A DNA stretch of 64,000 nt from Spongiibacter sp. IMCC21906 (GTDB taxonomy: Bacteria; Pseudomonadota; Gammaproteobacteria; Pseudomonadales; Spongiibacteraceae): contig NZ_CP011477.1 in NCBI RefSeq assembly GCF_001010805.1, positions 1,069,001-1,133,000 of the forward strand, given 5' to 3'. Of the stretch, positions 18,423 to 27,344 are shown in pieces. How positions within the stretch are numbered: position 1 is the stretch's first letter; every line of letters starts with the position of its first letter. Made by a program: the position numbers and the translations under genes. The notes beneath the pieces are model-generated. The model did not search any database. It had not been told where the DNA came from and worked only from the letters and a program-made list of their open reading frames with translations.

Positions 18423-19616
18423 CTAAAGTTGCCTGCCCAGAAGGTCTTGCATATTGTCGCTGGGCTTTTGTGGATGGAAACTGGCGCCACCATGGCTAAT
18501 GCCTCGGCTCCAGGCCCATACCGCATTGCCTAGAAAAAACGGATTGTCTCGAATGTTGGTTTCAGTCATGGCGGTAAATACTGCTTGAACGTAATCCAGC
18601 TGGGACGTGGGCAGTGGTGTTTTCTTTTTGCAGGGCGGGCCTTTACAGTCAACATACTCATGCACCGAGGCGGCGGCGGGAATGCCTATTTTAAAGGGAA
18701 CCTCCGCTTGCTTAGACCACCGGTTCAGCATATCGAGTTGGCGTTGGGCAAGTTTACGGTAGCGCTTTACCGAGGTTGAGTGTCCGAGTGGGGTGGCGTC
18801 CAGATCGTAGATGGGGGCGATCAAATAGCCATTTTGATGAGCGCTGAAAATGGCTTGAAGGTTTTTGGCACTTTGGCTATTGGCCTTGAGACTATGGACT
18901 GGCGCAAATACCGAAAAATAACGGCCTTGAGGGTGGTTTTCGTCAATGCAGGGGCCGTTATCTTGAGCGAAAAGCGCTGCTATCCGTTTATAAAAAAAGT
19001 ACTGGCCATTTTTTTTACGGACATCCAAGGGTTCCAAATCAAACTGCACCCCCTCAATATTAGGATCTTGGCATAGGGCAGCGGCGACTTTTTCAGCGAA
19101 AGCGTTGGCGGCTTCTTGTGAGAGTTCGTTAAACCCCTTCAAGCTGCCTTCATAGTGGCCGTTTACTACGCCGTCTATGATCGCCACGCTGCCTACTCCT
19201 TCAGGAAGCTTGTCGCTGGCACCTAATGTTTGCCGATAATGGGCAACGCTGCTGCGCTGATGATTGGCTGCTGAGCTTTCGGTCGCCAAGCTTAAAATGA
19301 GCTTGTCGGGCGGGCAGTGCTTGGGGTCGTGTTTGGAGCAGTACATCTCCATGCTGCCGTGGTAGCTGTAGATGGTGCTTATTTTGTGTCCGGGATCGGC
19401 ATTGCGGTTGTAACGTGCTATTTCCGCCGAGAAAAAGCCTGGACTTACTGTCCGTGGCTCTCCCGGTACGTTGTGAGTATCGTAAACCCAAGCGCTATGG
19501 CCGCTAAAGGGCCATGCTTGGGCCTTGCTGTCGCTAGCCGCTTCGGCAGTTACGATTGAGGTAATGACCGGCAAGCCTAATAGCATCAGCGGTTTTAATA
19601 AACGGTTTAGCATCAT
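18423..19616 (-). CDS. Secreted protein of unknown function, possible TIM-barrel glycosidase-like
   Basis: 397 residues with a clear signal peptide (LLKPLMLLGLPVITSIVTAEA). The mature part has a YDTHNVPG segment, several Cys residues in pairs (CSKHDPKHC, CKGPPC) and a GVQFDLEPLD strand resembling the acidic strand of GH18-like or other TIM-barrel glycosidases. The match is only local, so function is open. It lies 13 bp downstream of glmS on the same strand and may be co-transcribed with it. Link to cell-wall amino-sugar metabolism is inference. Confidence 0.7.
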   Translation of the reverse strand: MMLNRLLKPLMLLGLPVITSIVTAEAASDSKAQAWPFSGHSAWVYDTHNVPGEPRTVSPGFFSAEIARYNRNADPGHKISTIYSYHGSMEMYCSKHDPKHCPPDKLILSLATESSAANHQRSSVAHYRQTLGASDKLPEGVGSVAIIDGVVNGHYEGSLKGFNELSQEAANAFAEKVAAALCQDPNIEGVQFDLEPLDVRKKNGQYFFYKRIAALFAQDNGPCIDENHPQGRYFSVFAPVHSLKANSQSAKNLQAIFSAHQNGYLIAPIYDLDATPLGHSTSVKRYRKLAQRQLDMLNRWSKQAEVPFKIGIPAAASVHEYVDCKGPPCKKKTPLPTSQLDYVQAVFTAMTETNIRDNPFFLGNAVWAWSRGISHGGASFHPQKPSDNMQDLLGRQL

Positions 19617-19629
19617 CTGTGGCTCCGGT

Positions 19630-21459
19630 TTATTCCACTGTCACTGATTTAGCCAAGTTGCGGGGCTGATCAACGTTGGTCCCTCTAAAGACGGCCACGT
19701 GATAAGAGAGCAATTGCAGCGGGACGGTGTAAAGAATCGGCGCAAGAAAATCGTCAACACTCGGCATCGTCAAAATGCGGCTGTTAGGACTCGGTTGAAA
19801 GTCACTTTTCTTGTCAGCAAAAATCAGGAGCTTGCCGCCCCGGGCCTCTACTTCTTGTAGGTTGGCTTTCATTTTTGGCAGTAGATCATTGTTCGGCGCA
19901 ACCGCGACAATGGGCATGTCGTCGTCAATTAATGCTAGCGGACCGTGCTTCAGTTCGCCGCCGGGATAGGCTTCGGCATGAATATAGGAAATTTCTTTGA
20001 GTTTTAGTGCGCCTTCCATTGCAATGGGGTACATATTGCCGCGGCCTAGAAATAGGCAATGGTTAACGTCCACCAGTTGTTTTGCGAAGTCTTTGATCTC
20101 GCTGTTCAGCTCCAAGGCAGATTCAATGGCAAAGCTGGCTTGCTTCAGTGATTGCACTAGCGACAGCTCTTCAGCGCTATCTATGCCGCTTCGGCGCGCT
20201 AACAGTATGGCCAATATATTCATTGCCATAAGCTGGGTGGTAAACGCTTTTGTGGACGCTACTCCAATTTCTGGTCCTGCCTGGGTGATAAACGTGAGAT
20301 CAGTTTCTCTTACCAGTGAGCTGCTGGCGACATTGCATATCGACAAGGTGGCGGCATAGCCAGCCTCTTTGGCATAACGTAAGGCCGCTAATGTGTCTGC
20401 CGTTTCGCCAGACTGGGATAACACCACAAATAAAGTATTGGGGGTGACGACAGGTGAGCGATAACGAAACTCGCTGGCATGCTCTGCTCGACAAGGTCGT
20501 TTGCCTAGCTTTTCTAAAAGATAGCTGCCAACCACACCCGCATGATAACTGGTGCCACAGGCGCAAATGTGAACTTGCTCTATACCGTCTAAAATGTGAC
20601 TGGCGTCGTCGCCTAATCGCGATTCTTGCAGCGTATCGTTATCAAGATAGGGACTGAGCGTCTGTCGCAGCGCGGTGCTTTGCTCATAAATTTCCTTGAG
20701 CATGAAATGGGGATAATCACCTTTTTCAACCGCACTCTTGGTCATTGTGGATTTTTGAATAGGCCGCTCCGCAATACGGCCGTACTGATTGTAGACCGTG
20801 ACCGCGTGACTGCTGATGTCAGCAATATCGCCTTCTTCAAGATAAATAAAATCTTGAGTTTCTGACAACAGCGCGGAGACATCGGACGCAATAAAATTTT
20901 CGTCTGTGCCAATGCCCACAACCAATGGGCTGCCTCTGCGCGCTGCAATAATACGGCCCGGCTCGTTGTTACTGATGGCCGCAATGGCAAAGCTGCCCTC
21001 AAGCTCGGGCAGTGTTTTTTGAATTGCTGTTAGCAATGAGTCTTCGCTTTGCAAGTGTTGGTGAATCCGATGGGCAATGACTTCGGTATCGGTTTGTGAG
21101 TCAAAGTCGTATCCAAGATTTTGAAGATCTCGGCGCAGCGTTTCGTAATTTTCAATAATGCCGTTGTGGACGACGGCAACCAATTCGGTAGAAACATGGG
21201 GGTGGGCGTTGTTTTCTTCTGGACGTCCATGGGTTGCCCAGCGGGTATGCCCAATGCCCATCGTGCCCGACATGCCAGTAGAGGCAAGTTGTTTGGCGAG
21301 CTCTTCGACTTTGCCAACTGACCGCTCTTTTTTCAGACCTTGGCCATTAAGTGTAGCGACCCCCGCTGAATCGTAACCCCGATATTCAAGACTACGCAGG
21401 CCGTCAACTAAGAAAGGGATAATATCTCGATTTGCCGTTGCGCCAACCAATCCGCACAT
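19630..21459 (-). CDS. glmS: Glutamine--fructose-6-phosphate aminotransferase (isomerizing)
   Basis: 609 residues, the standard GlmS length. It makes glucosamine-6-phosphate from fructose-6-phosphate and glutamine, the first step to UDP-GlcNAc. The N-terminal glutaminase begins MCGLVGA with catalytic Cys2; the middle carries CGTSYHAG and the two SIS sugar-isomerase domains (LSQSGETADT). The C-terminus ends DQPRNLAKSVTVE with the conserved DxPRNLAKSVTVE signature. It lies downstream of nothing obvious on its own strand. The nearby GlrRK system suggests regulatory linkage. Confidence 0.98.
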   Translation of the reverse strand: MCGLVGATANRDIIPFLVDGLRSLEYRGYDSAGVATLNGQGLKKERSVGKVEELAKQLASTGMSGTMGIGHTRWATHGRPEENNAHPHVSTELVAVVHNGIIENYETLRRDLQNLGYDFDSQTDTEVIAHRIHQHLQSEDSLLTAIQKTLPELEGSFAIAAISNNEPGRIIAARRGSPLVVGIGTDENFIASDVSALLSETQDFIYLEEGDIADISSHAVTVYNQYGRIAERPIQKSTMTKSAVEKGDYPHFMLKEIYEQSTALRQTLSPYLDNDTLQESRLGDDASHILDGIEQVHICACGTSYHAGVVGSYLLEKLGKRPCRAEHASEFRYRSPVVTPNTLFVVLSQSGETADTLAALRYAKEAGYAATLSICNVASSSLVRETDLTFITQAGPEIGVASTKAFTTQLMAMNILAILLARRSGIDSAEELSLVQSLKQASFAIESALELNSEIKDFAKQLVDVNHCLFLGRGNMYPIAMEGALKLKEISYIHAEAYPGGELKHGPLALIDDDMPIVAVAPNNDLLPKMKANLQEVEARGGKLLIFADKKSDFQPSPNSRILTMPSVDDFLAPILYTVPLQLLSYHVAVFRGTNVDQPRNLAKSVTVE

Positions 21460-21683
21460 ATGAATTCCTCGTTGCTTTATTTCAATGGTTTAACAGCCGT
21501 TTTTGTATTCCGTGGTAACGGTGCGGCCGAATACTTAGAAACTCATAGGGCAAGGAGTATGCCAGTCAGTGTTTAGACTGTAGTGGTGGGGCTTGCAGTG
21601 GAGTATGTGGCGTTTATTTTTATCTAAGTCTTTGAATAAAGCTTTATTTGTCGCTGATTTAAGACGGCGTTTCGACGCTTGTT

Positions 21684-22442
21684 TTAAATGAAGCGGCTTT
21701 TTCTGCGGCGCTTCATCCATTTGATTTGTGATTGCAGTCGTTGATCTGTTACGGCTTCGTCCAGGTTTTGATGAAATACATGAAGTCGATCACGATCGTT
21801 TAAATCTTGAATATCCTCGCGAAGATCCTGTCGAATCGATAATTCGGTTTGTTGATAATTCCTCAAAATCGCTAACTGGCGGTGACGGTATAGTTGTTGC
21901 AGTTTGCTATCCATGTTTGCCCCGTCGTTAAAGCTGTGGAGGTTTTCCTCTTCTTGTCGCCGAATCGATACGATAAGCGCCTCAAGTTTTTGTTCTGCTG
22001 CCCGATGTTGACGAACCGTTCTAGCCCGTCGTTGTTGAAGCTCATTGGCTTTGCGGCGGTTTTTAAAAAATAACAACAGTGATCGAAATAAACCTTGTGT
22101 CGCTAAACTATGATTGTGATCAGCAATCTCTACGGACAATTGTTCGATTTTTGACTTTGCACTGTATAACGCGCGTTCTGCTTCGTGTAGCTGGCCGCGA
22201 CTGGCAGCACTAAGCGCGGCGATGTCTTCTGGCGACAGCATCGCTTTATTTTCGTTATAACTTCCTTGTGCTAATGCATTAAAAGACTGTGATGCTGTTT
22301 CGCAGGCGTCGAGGCGTTTTTGAAAAAAAACAATTTCTGAATCCAGCGCTTCTTTAATTTCCGACAGTGGCACTTGCCATCGATGTCCCTTTCGACGCGG
22401 GGTTGGCTGCGTGCGGAAGTTTATTACTTTGCTGTTTGTCAC
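21684..22442 (-). CDS. Hypothetical coiled-coil protein
   Basis: 252 residues, no signal peptide or membrane segment. Charged, Arg/Gln/Glu-rich, with long predicted helices from about residue 27 to the C-terminus (for example LQQRRARTVRQHRAAEQKLEA) and a very basic tail KRRRKSRFI. No family recognised. It stands alone between glmS and the AT-rich region before the polysaccharide locus. Frame is long and codon use matches neighbours, so it is likely real. Confidence 0.65.
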   Translation of the reverse strand: MTNSKVINFRTQPTPRRKGHRWQVPLSEIKEALDSEIVFFQKRLDACETASQSFNALAQGSYNENKAMLSPEDIAALSAASRGQLHEAERALYSAKSKIEQLSVEIADHNHSLATQGLFRSLLLFFKNRRKANELQQRRARTVRQHRAAEQKLEALIVSIRRQEEENLHSFNDGANMDSKLQQLYRHRQLAILRNYQQTELSIRQDLREDIQDLNDRDRLHVFHQNLDEAVTDQRLQSQIKWMKRRRKSRFI

Positions 22443-22860
22443 CCTGTCTCAATCCTCGCGTAGGCCATTTTTTGTATCTGTACAATGGCGTTTAATCAGC
22501 TTGGCTTAGTTTTGGCGTGCGAGCCAAATCGTCAATGTAATAATGGTATATGCAAGAATTGATCACACATTTGTCATAATTTTTAAAAAGTTCCCGGTGT
22601 TTTTTCCAAAAAATTACTCATCCGTTGCAATAAAACATGACTAAAAAATAGAATAATTTTCGTATTGTCGCAAATTGGCGACGCGTTAAATTTTAATAAA
22701 AACAATAACTTAGTGGTTTATTTTGGCTTCGGTGTGTGTCGATGGCAACAGTGCTGCGCGCATCCTGTTCGTTAAATGTTTAGATTTTATTTTTGTGTGT
22801 CCGGTATCGCCCTCTAGCCCACGCAGAATGGCGCTATTTTATAGCTGGCATACAACTTGC
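22443..22860. other. AT-rich intergenic region
   Basis: About 420 bp of AT-rich sequence upstream of the iterated repeats, between divergent genes. It probably holds promoter sequence for the coiled-coil gene (minus) and distal control sequence for the polysaccharide operon. No gene is recognised. Confidence 0.5.
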
Positions 22861-22865
22861 CATGT

Positions 22866-22960
22866 TGGGAGTCAACATGCAGGGAATCAATACTGTTGGG
22901 AGTCAACGCTGCAGGTAATCAATGCTACTGGGAGTCAACGCTGCTGGTAGTCAATAAAGC
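22866..22960 (+). repeat. Six iterated 16-bp units upstream of the polysaccharide operon
   Basis: Tandem units with core G-G-(A/T)-(A/G)-TCAA. The TCAA core begins at 22872, 22887, 22903, 22919, 22935 and 22951, so the spacing is 15, 16, 16, 16, 16. Odd-numbered units read GGGAGTCAAC, even ones mostly GG(A/T)ATCAAT, giving a 32-bp higher-order repeat. Spacing of 1.5 helical turns suggests a multi-site binding array for a regulator of the operon at 23136. Confidence 0.75.
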
Positions 22961-23056
22961 CGTTATCTACAGCGATGAATACTGTGAAAAGGCCACATAG
23001 AATTTTTTTAAAATTGCGGACATTTGCAATAACAGCGCAGTTTAAGAGGTAGGTCA

Positions 23057-23069
23057 GTGCAAATTGCAC
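23057..23069. promoter_or_regulatory. 13-bp dyad GTGCAA-A-TTGCAC
   Basis: Perfect 6-1-6 inverted repeat 67-79 bp upstream of the first gene of the polysaccharide operon, a likely position for an operator near the promoter. Regulator unknown. Confidence 0.45.
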
Positions 23070-23135
23070 GACAGCGCTATTTTTTTGGTAAGTAGAACGT
23101 TTTTCAATATTGCAAGGTAAAGGGAGTGAATAATC

Positions 23136-24551
23136 TTGATTAAGAAACCACTTGGATCATTTTTTCTGTTAGCTGCTATGGGGGCGCCAGGGTTGATTCA
23201 TGTTGCCGCTGCTCAGCCGGCAGCGGCGCAAGATGCGCAAACTCCGGTCGCCAGCCAGCCACGGCAAGCCCAGCCCCAGGCAGTGTGGCTAAATTTTCTG
23301 GATCAGCTTAAAGAAGTGGCCAAAAACTCTCCTGAGATGATGGCAGAGGCCGCATTGCTGGAGGCCGAGAAAGAAAGTTATTACGCCGAGCGCGGTGATC
23401 TGGGTCTGGAATTATCGTTGAGCCATACGCGGTATCCCGAGGGTTCTGGATCTTCGTCTTCGGGTAGTGGCTTCACGGCGCTGGAGGAGTATTCAGAAGC
23501 GAGAATCTCTATTGATTTAATGCATCTGTTGGCGCGGCGCAGCTCCAGTATCGATAGTGCAAAAGCCAGAGTGGAAAGCGCTGAGTACGAGGTGGACTTA
23601 AAGGCAATAGAGGCGACTATTCGGCTAATGGAAGATGCAGTAACTGCCTGGACTTACGGTTACCGACGCGAAGCGCTGAACAATGCCTTGGCCAGTATCG
23701 AGGGCGCAAAGAGCAAGTTGAAGCTTTCCGAGCAGGCGGCAATGCCTGAAATTACCAAGGCAACACCGACCAAGGTTGCCGAGGCGATCATTTTACATAG
23801 CGAAATTAATAATAATCTCAAAGCGATATCGTCTTTAATCCCCAACATTCCGCCTTCGCCCAATGATTTTTCTGTGCTGCCGATTACGCCGCCAGACGGG
23901 GATGACATCTACGAGTTGGCTAGCCAGGACTTGAACGCTCAAATTCTTAAAGCAGAGTCCTTGGCCTACAAGGAAAAGGCCGAGTCACTCCGGGGCAACG
24001 GCGTTTCTCTCAGCTTGTATGGCGGTTTTGTCGAACAGGAAACCCAAGCAGCGTCAGGCACTGATACCGAAGATGGACCACAATATGGCGCCCAGTTAAC
24101 CGTGCCGCTGGGAAGTAATCAGCATCATCTTCGTAAAAAAGCCGAATTTGAAGCCCATGCTGCCAAACTTGGTGCACTGGCTGCGGTCCGAAATAGTCAA
24201 CGCAGTTTAGTCGAATTGCGAGATCACTGGGCAGAAGCCGTTGCGCGAATGAATCAGTCGCAAGAAAACATGCGCCAGCAGGCAGCGCTGTTATCAAAGC
24301 TTCGTCGTCGCGCTGGTTCGCCCGGCTCAGGTCAAGCGCCAGAACCTTGGGAAGTGGATATGCAAGCGGCAGTGTTTTGGACCGCGGTGGCAAATGTGTG
24401 GGAAAAACGTGCGGTATGGGTAACCGACGCGCTGACTTGGGGGTTGTTAAGCCCTGAGTATTTGCAGGCTAATGCGCGCACTGGAAATGCCCAAAGCAGT
24501 CGGTCTTTATGTGCGCCATACGTGTCTTGCGACGAAATTGCAGGCAACTGA
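23136..24551 (+). CDS. TolC-like outer-membrane factor of the polysaccharide locus
   Basis: 471 residues starting at a TTG with GGGAG about 10 bp upstream. A signal peptide ends near AAA (LIHVAAAQPAAA). The mature protein is dominated by long amphipathic helices and Ala/Glu-rich stretches with two beta-type segments (LGLELSLSHTRYP; GVSLSLYGGFVEQ), the pattern of TolC-family outer-membrane channels. It differs from the usual beta-barrel exporters of synthase-dependent polysaccharides (BcsC, PgaA, AlgE). First gene of a four-gene operon; gap to the next gene 28 bp. Confidence 0.8.
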   Translation: MIKKPLGSFFLLAAMGAPGLIHVAAAQPAAAQDAQTPVASQPRQAQPQAVWLNFLDQLKEVAKNSPEMMAEAALLEAEKESYYAERGDLGLELSLSHTRYPEGSGSSSSGSGFTALEEYSEARISIDLMHLLARRSSSIDSAKARVESAEYEVDLKAIEATIRLMEDAVTAWTYGYRREALNNALASIEGAKSKLKLSEQAAMPEITKATPTKVAEAIILHSEINNNLKAISSLIPNIPPSPNDFSVLPITPPDGDDIYELASQDLNAQILKAESLAYKEKAESLRGNGVSLSLYGGFVEQETQAASGTDTEDGPQYGAQLTVPLGSNQHHLRKKAEFEAHAAKLGALAAVRNSQRSLVELRDHWAEAVARMNQSQENMRQQAALLSKLRRRAGSPGSGQAPEPWEVDMQAAVFWTAVANVWEKRAVWVTDALTWGLLSPEYLQANARTGNAQSSRSLCAPYVSCDEIAGN

Positions 24552-24579
24552 AATTTAAATAGCAAATAGGATTGGTGAC

Positions 24580-26001
24580 ATGGTTCTTTCAGTAAGCAAA
24601 CGCAATGTACAAAGTAACGATAATGCGGAGCTTGGCAGTTATGAAATGTTAGAACTGCGGGAGTTTGAGCGGGGCACTGACGAGGCCGATGCCGTGAAGT
24701 CTGTGCTGGGTAACCCAGTGATAGAGCTGGGTGACTTGGATGAAGGTGTAGTGCCGCTCGTGATTGTGGGTTACGACCAAATCAAGATCGAACAAATACT
24801 GCAAGAGCAGCGCGAAGGTTTTTCGGCCTTGCGTCCTATTGCGGTCATTGGTCTCAACGCCGATGCGTTGACGGCGGATATTCTTCATCTTGCTGATGTG
24901 GTTTTGCCGCCACGACCCCAGCGTCAAGATTTGCTGGGGGTGGCTCGTAGCCTGGCGGTTTTGTCTACCCATATTAATCGCTTGCACCGGTCACCACGGG
25001 ATAGCGCTATTACTCTGTTGCAGTTTCTTTATACCCGAGGTCGTGATGTTGAAGCCGATGTCGATCCAGAAAGCCCTATCGCCTATCGCTTTCCTTTAGC
25101 GGAAACGCTGTTGCAGTGCGACACCCTCGAAACGTCATCGTTGTTACAAGAGCTTGCGATTAGGGATCTGTTAGATGCCCGGCATGTGGACCGGGTTTTT
25201 ACCTGTCCATCGTGTAATGGCTATCGCGTTCCGGTTAAAGAGCTCTGCCCAGAATGCGGTTCTAGTCATTTAGGGGTAGAGGAGTCTATCCATCATTTTC
25301 GCTGTGGCTATGTTGCGCCCGAATCAGAATTCAATGCGAGTGGCGCCAGCCAGTGCCCTAAATGTTCGGGGGGGCTTCGTCATATCGGTGTGGAGTACAA
25401 CCGTCCTGGCCGCTTTGCTATTTGCCGACAGTGTAACCATTGGGCAACAGAACCCGAGCTTGCGGCATGGTGTGCTGATTGCAACGAGTATCATTCGCCC
25501 GGTGACTTGGTGGCCGAACAAATATGTAATTACGCCGTTGGCCAGAGTGGTGCAGAGGTTGCTCGTAAAGGCCGCTGGGGACCATCTGCGTTGGAAAGCG
25601 AAATGCTGATGGAACCACCTATGCCATTTTCAGATCTTGATGGCGCGTCTCCAGTAGATAGCGATTACTCTAAGGAACTTGCGTTTAAAGTAGTTGAGTT
25701 GGCCCAGCAAAGTGGACGGCCAATGACGATTTATAAAGCCTTGTTGTTAGTAAATGATGTTGATAAAGAACGTCTTGAGGAGCTTTTGGCTAAAACCAGA
25801 GAAATACTCAGGGGCATACTGCGTGATTCAGATGTTGTGGTGAATACCAGTGACAATGAGTTTTTACTGCTGCTACCCGCCCATGATATCGAAGAGGTGC
25901 CAAGCGCTCAGGCCTTGGAAGATTTCGTACTTGACCGGGGCGCAATGCACTTGTCGGTAAGCTGCGTCAGTGGTGATGAGCCGTTGACGGCTTCAGCTTG
26001 A
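24580..26001 (+). CDS. TackOD1 zinc-ribbon protein with degenerate GGDEF-like C-terminus
   Basis: 473 residues, cytoplasmic. Residues about 45-135 look like a receiver-type fold without the usual Asp signature. Residues about 205-310 carry paired cysteines (C209/C212, C223/C226, C242, C259/C262, C282/C285, C298/C301) with IHHFRCGYVAPESEF and LRHIGVEYNRPGRFAICRQC, matching the TackOD1 output domain as I know it. Residues about 365-470 resemble a diguanylate-cyclase core, but the signature reads SDNEF (424-428) instead of GGDEF, so catalysis is unlikely. It sits between the outer-membrane factor and the glycan synthase; a regulatory role, perhaps nucleotide sensing, is inferred. Confidence 0.75.
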   Translation: MVLSVSKRNVQSNDNAELGSYEMLELREFERGTDEADAVKSVLGNPVIELGDLDEGVVPLVIVGYDQIKIEQILQEQREGFSALRPIAVIGLNADALTADILHLADVVLPPRPQRQDLLGVARSLAVLSTHINRLHRSPRDSAITLLQFLYTRGRDVEADVDPESPIAYRFPLAETLLQCDTLETSSLLQELAIRDLLDARHVDRVFTCPSCNGYRVPVKELCPECGSSHLGVEESIHHFRCGYVAPESEFNASGASQCPKCSGGLRHIGVEYNRPGRFAICRQCNHWATEPELAAWCADCNEYHSPGDLVAEQICNYAVGQSGAEVARKGRWGPSALESEMLMEPPMPFSDLDGASPVDSDYSKELAFKVVELAQQSGRPMTIYKALLLVNDVDKERLEELLAKTREILRGILRDSDVVVNTSDNEFLLLLPAHDIEEVPSAQALEDFVLDRGAMHLSVSCVSGDEPLTASA

Positions 26002-26018
26002 TGAATCAGGGACGGTAA

Positions 26019-27344
26019 GTGTCAATGTATGAGCTAATCAATAGCGCTATTGAGTATGTAGAGGCCAGTATCGGCATGTTGTTTGCCATGTCGCCCCAGC
26101 ATTTGGTGATGTTGCTCTGGCCTTTTTTATTACTATCAATTCCCAGGTATTTGCTGACCGAGTTCTTCGCGCTGTTTTTAGCAATGCGACCGGAGCCAAA
26201 AGAGAAAGCCGCCTTTCGAGAGGAATTGCATCGTAATCCACCGTTTGTCTCGGTGTTGTTACCTGGTTTTAATGAGCGAGAAACCTTGGAGACAACGGTG
26301 TTGTCGTTGCGGGAGCAGAACTACCCAAACTACGAAATTATTGTGGTTAATGATGGCTCCAGTGATGGTATGGGTGAGGTAGGCCGAAAGTTAGCTCGAC
26401 GTGGTTGGGTGCGGTACTTTGAGCACCGCATGCGGGGTGGCAAGTCTTCTGCGGCAAACTTTGCACTGAATGCGGCGCGGGGTGAGTATGTTGTTATTTG
26501 CGATGCCGATTCCACCTTCGATAGCAATTCAATCTGGCATTTGTTGGTGGAATTTTATCGACCTGAAGTTGTCGCAGTGGCGGGCAATCTTCGTGTCCGC
26601 AATGCGGATGCGAATCTGTTAACACGTATGCAGGCTATGCAATATGTCTTCGGCATTGGCTTGGGTCGACGGGTGTCGGCGATGCTGGGTATTTTGTTTA
26701 TTGTTTCGGGTGCCTTTGGTGCATTGCGTCGGTCTACCCTAATTGGAACAGGTGGCTGGGAAACGGGTCCGGGTGAAGATGGCGATGTTACGGTAAAAGC
26801 GCGGATTGCTGGTGGCGATGTCGCCTTTGCTCCCGAGGCAATGTGCATGACAGATGCACCGGATGCATGGTGGCCATATTATCGTCAGCAGCTACGCTGG
26901 AATCGCAGCATGATTCGTTTTCATGTGCGTAAATACGGTTGGTTATTTAATCCTTTTCGGCGTCCCTTCGACGTTCGCAATTTGATCGCCAATATCGATA
27001 CGGTGTTGTATCAACTGGTATTGGGTCTGACGTTTCCTATTTATATTATTTATATGTACATGTATCACAGTGATATTTTCTATCAACTAATGTTGGTGGT
27101 GTTGATCTTGTACACCGCGATAAATTACCTGCATTTTATTGTCGCCTTGGCGCTCAGTGAGCGACCTTGGACTGACTTGAAAATGTTTCCTTATATTCCC
27201 TTGTACGGTTTTTTTATGGGTTTTTACCTTCGTGTGGTGAGACTTATTGCTTATGCAGATGAGTACTTTTTCCGCACTTCTTATAAAGAATCGTACGTGC
27301 CCGAACATGTTCAGAAACAATCAAGGATATACGATCCATGGTAG
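26019..27344 (+). CDS. Processive family 2 glycosyltransferase (polysaccharide synthase)
   Basis: 441 residues. Two N-terminal membrane segments (about 20-56), a cytoplasmic GT-A domain and three or four C-terminal membrane segments (about 318-405). Catalytic motifs of processive beta-synthases are all present: NDGSSD near 111-116, DAD at 162-164, GED at 252-254 and QQLRW at 290-294 (the Q-x-x-R-W motif). It should polymerise a nucleotide sugar and move the chain across the inner membrane, like PgaC, Alg8 or BcsA, but has no PilZ domain. Starts 17 bp after the previous gene and overlaps the next by 7 bp. The sugar is unknown. Confidence 0.9.
   Translation: MSMYELINSAIEYVEASIGMLFAMSPQHLVMLLWPFLLLSIPRYLLTEFFALFLAMRPEPKEKAAFREELHRNPPFVSVLLPGFNERETLETTVLSLREQNYPNYEIIVVNDGSSDGMGEVGRKLARRGWVRYFEHRMRGGKSSAANFALNAARGEYVVICDADSTFDSNSIWHLLVEFYRPEVVAVAGNLRVRNADANLLTRMQAMQYVFGIGLGRRVSAMLGILFIVSGAFGALRRSTLIGTGGWETGPGEDGDVTVKARIAGGDVAFAPEAMCMTDAPDAWWPYYRQQLRWNRSMIRFHVRKYGWLFNPFRRPFDVRNLIANIDTVLYQLVLGLTFPIYIIYMYMYHSDIFYQLMLVVLILYTAINYLHFIVALALSERPWTDLKMFPYIPLYGFFMGFYLRVVRLIAYADEYFFRTSYKESYVPEHVQKQSRIYDPW

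Noticed and set aside
22866-22960. Iterated 16-bp units as a CRISPR array or replication origin
   Set aside because: There are no unique spacers between the repeats and no cas, rep or dnaA gene nearby. A regulatory array before the operon fits better.
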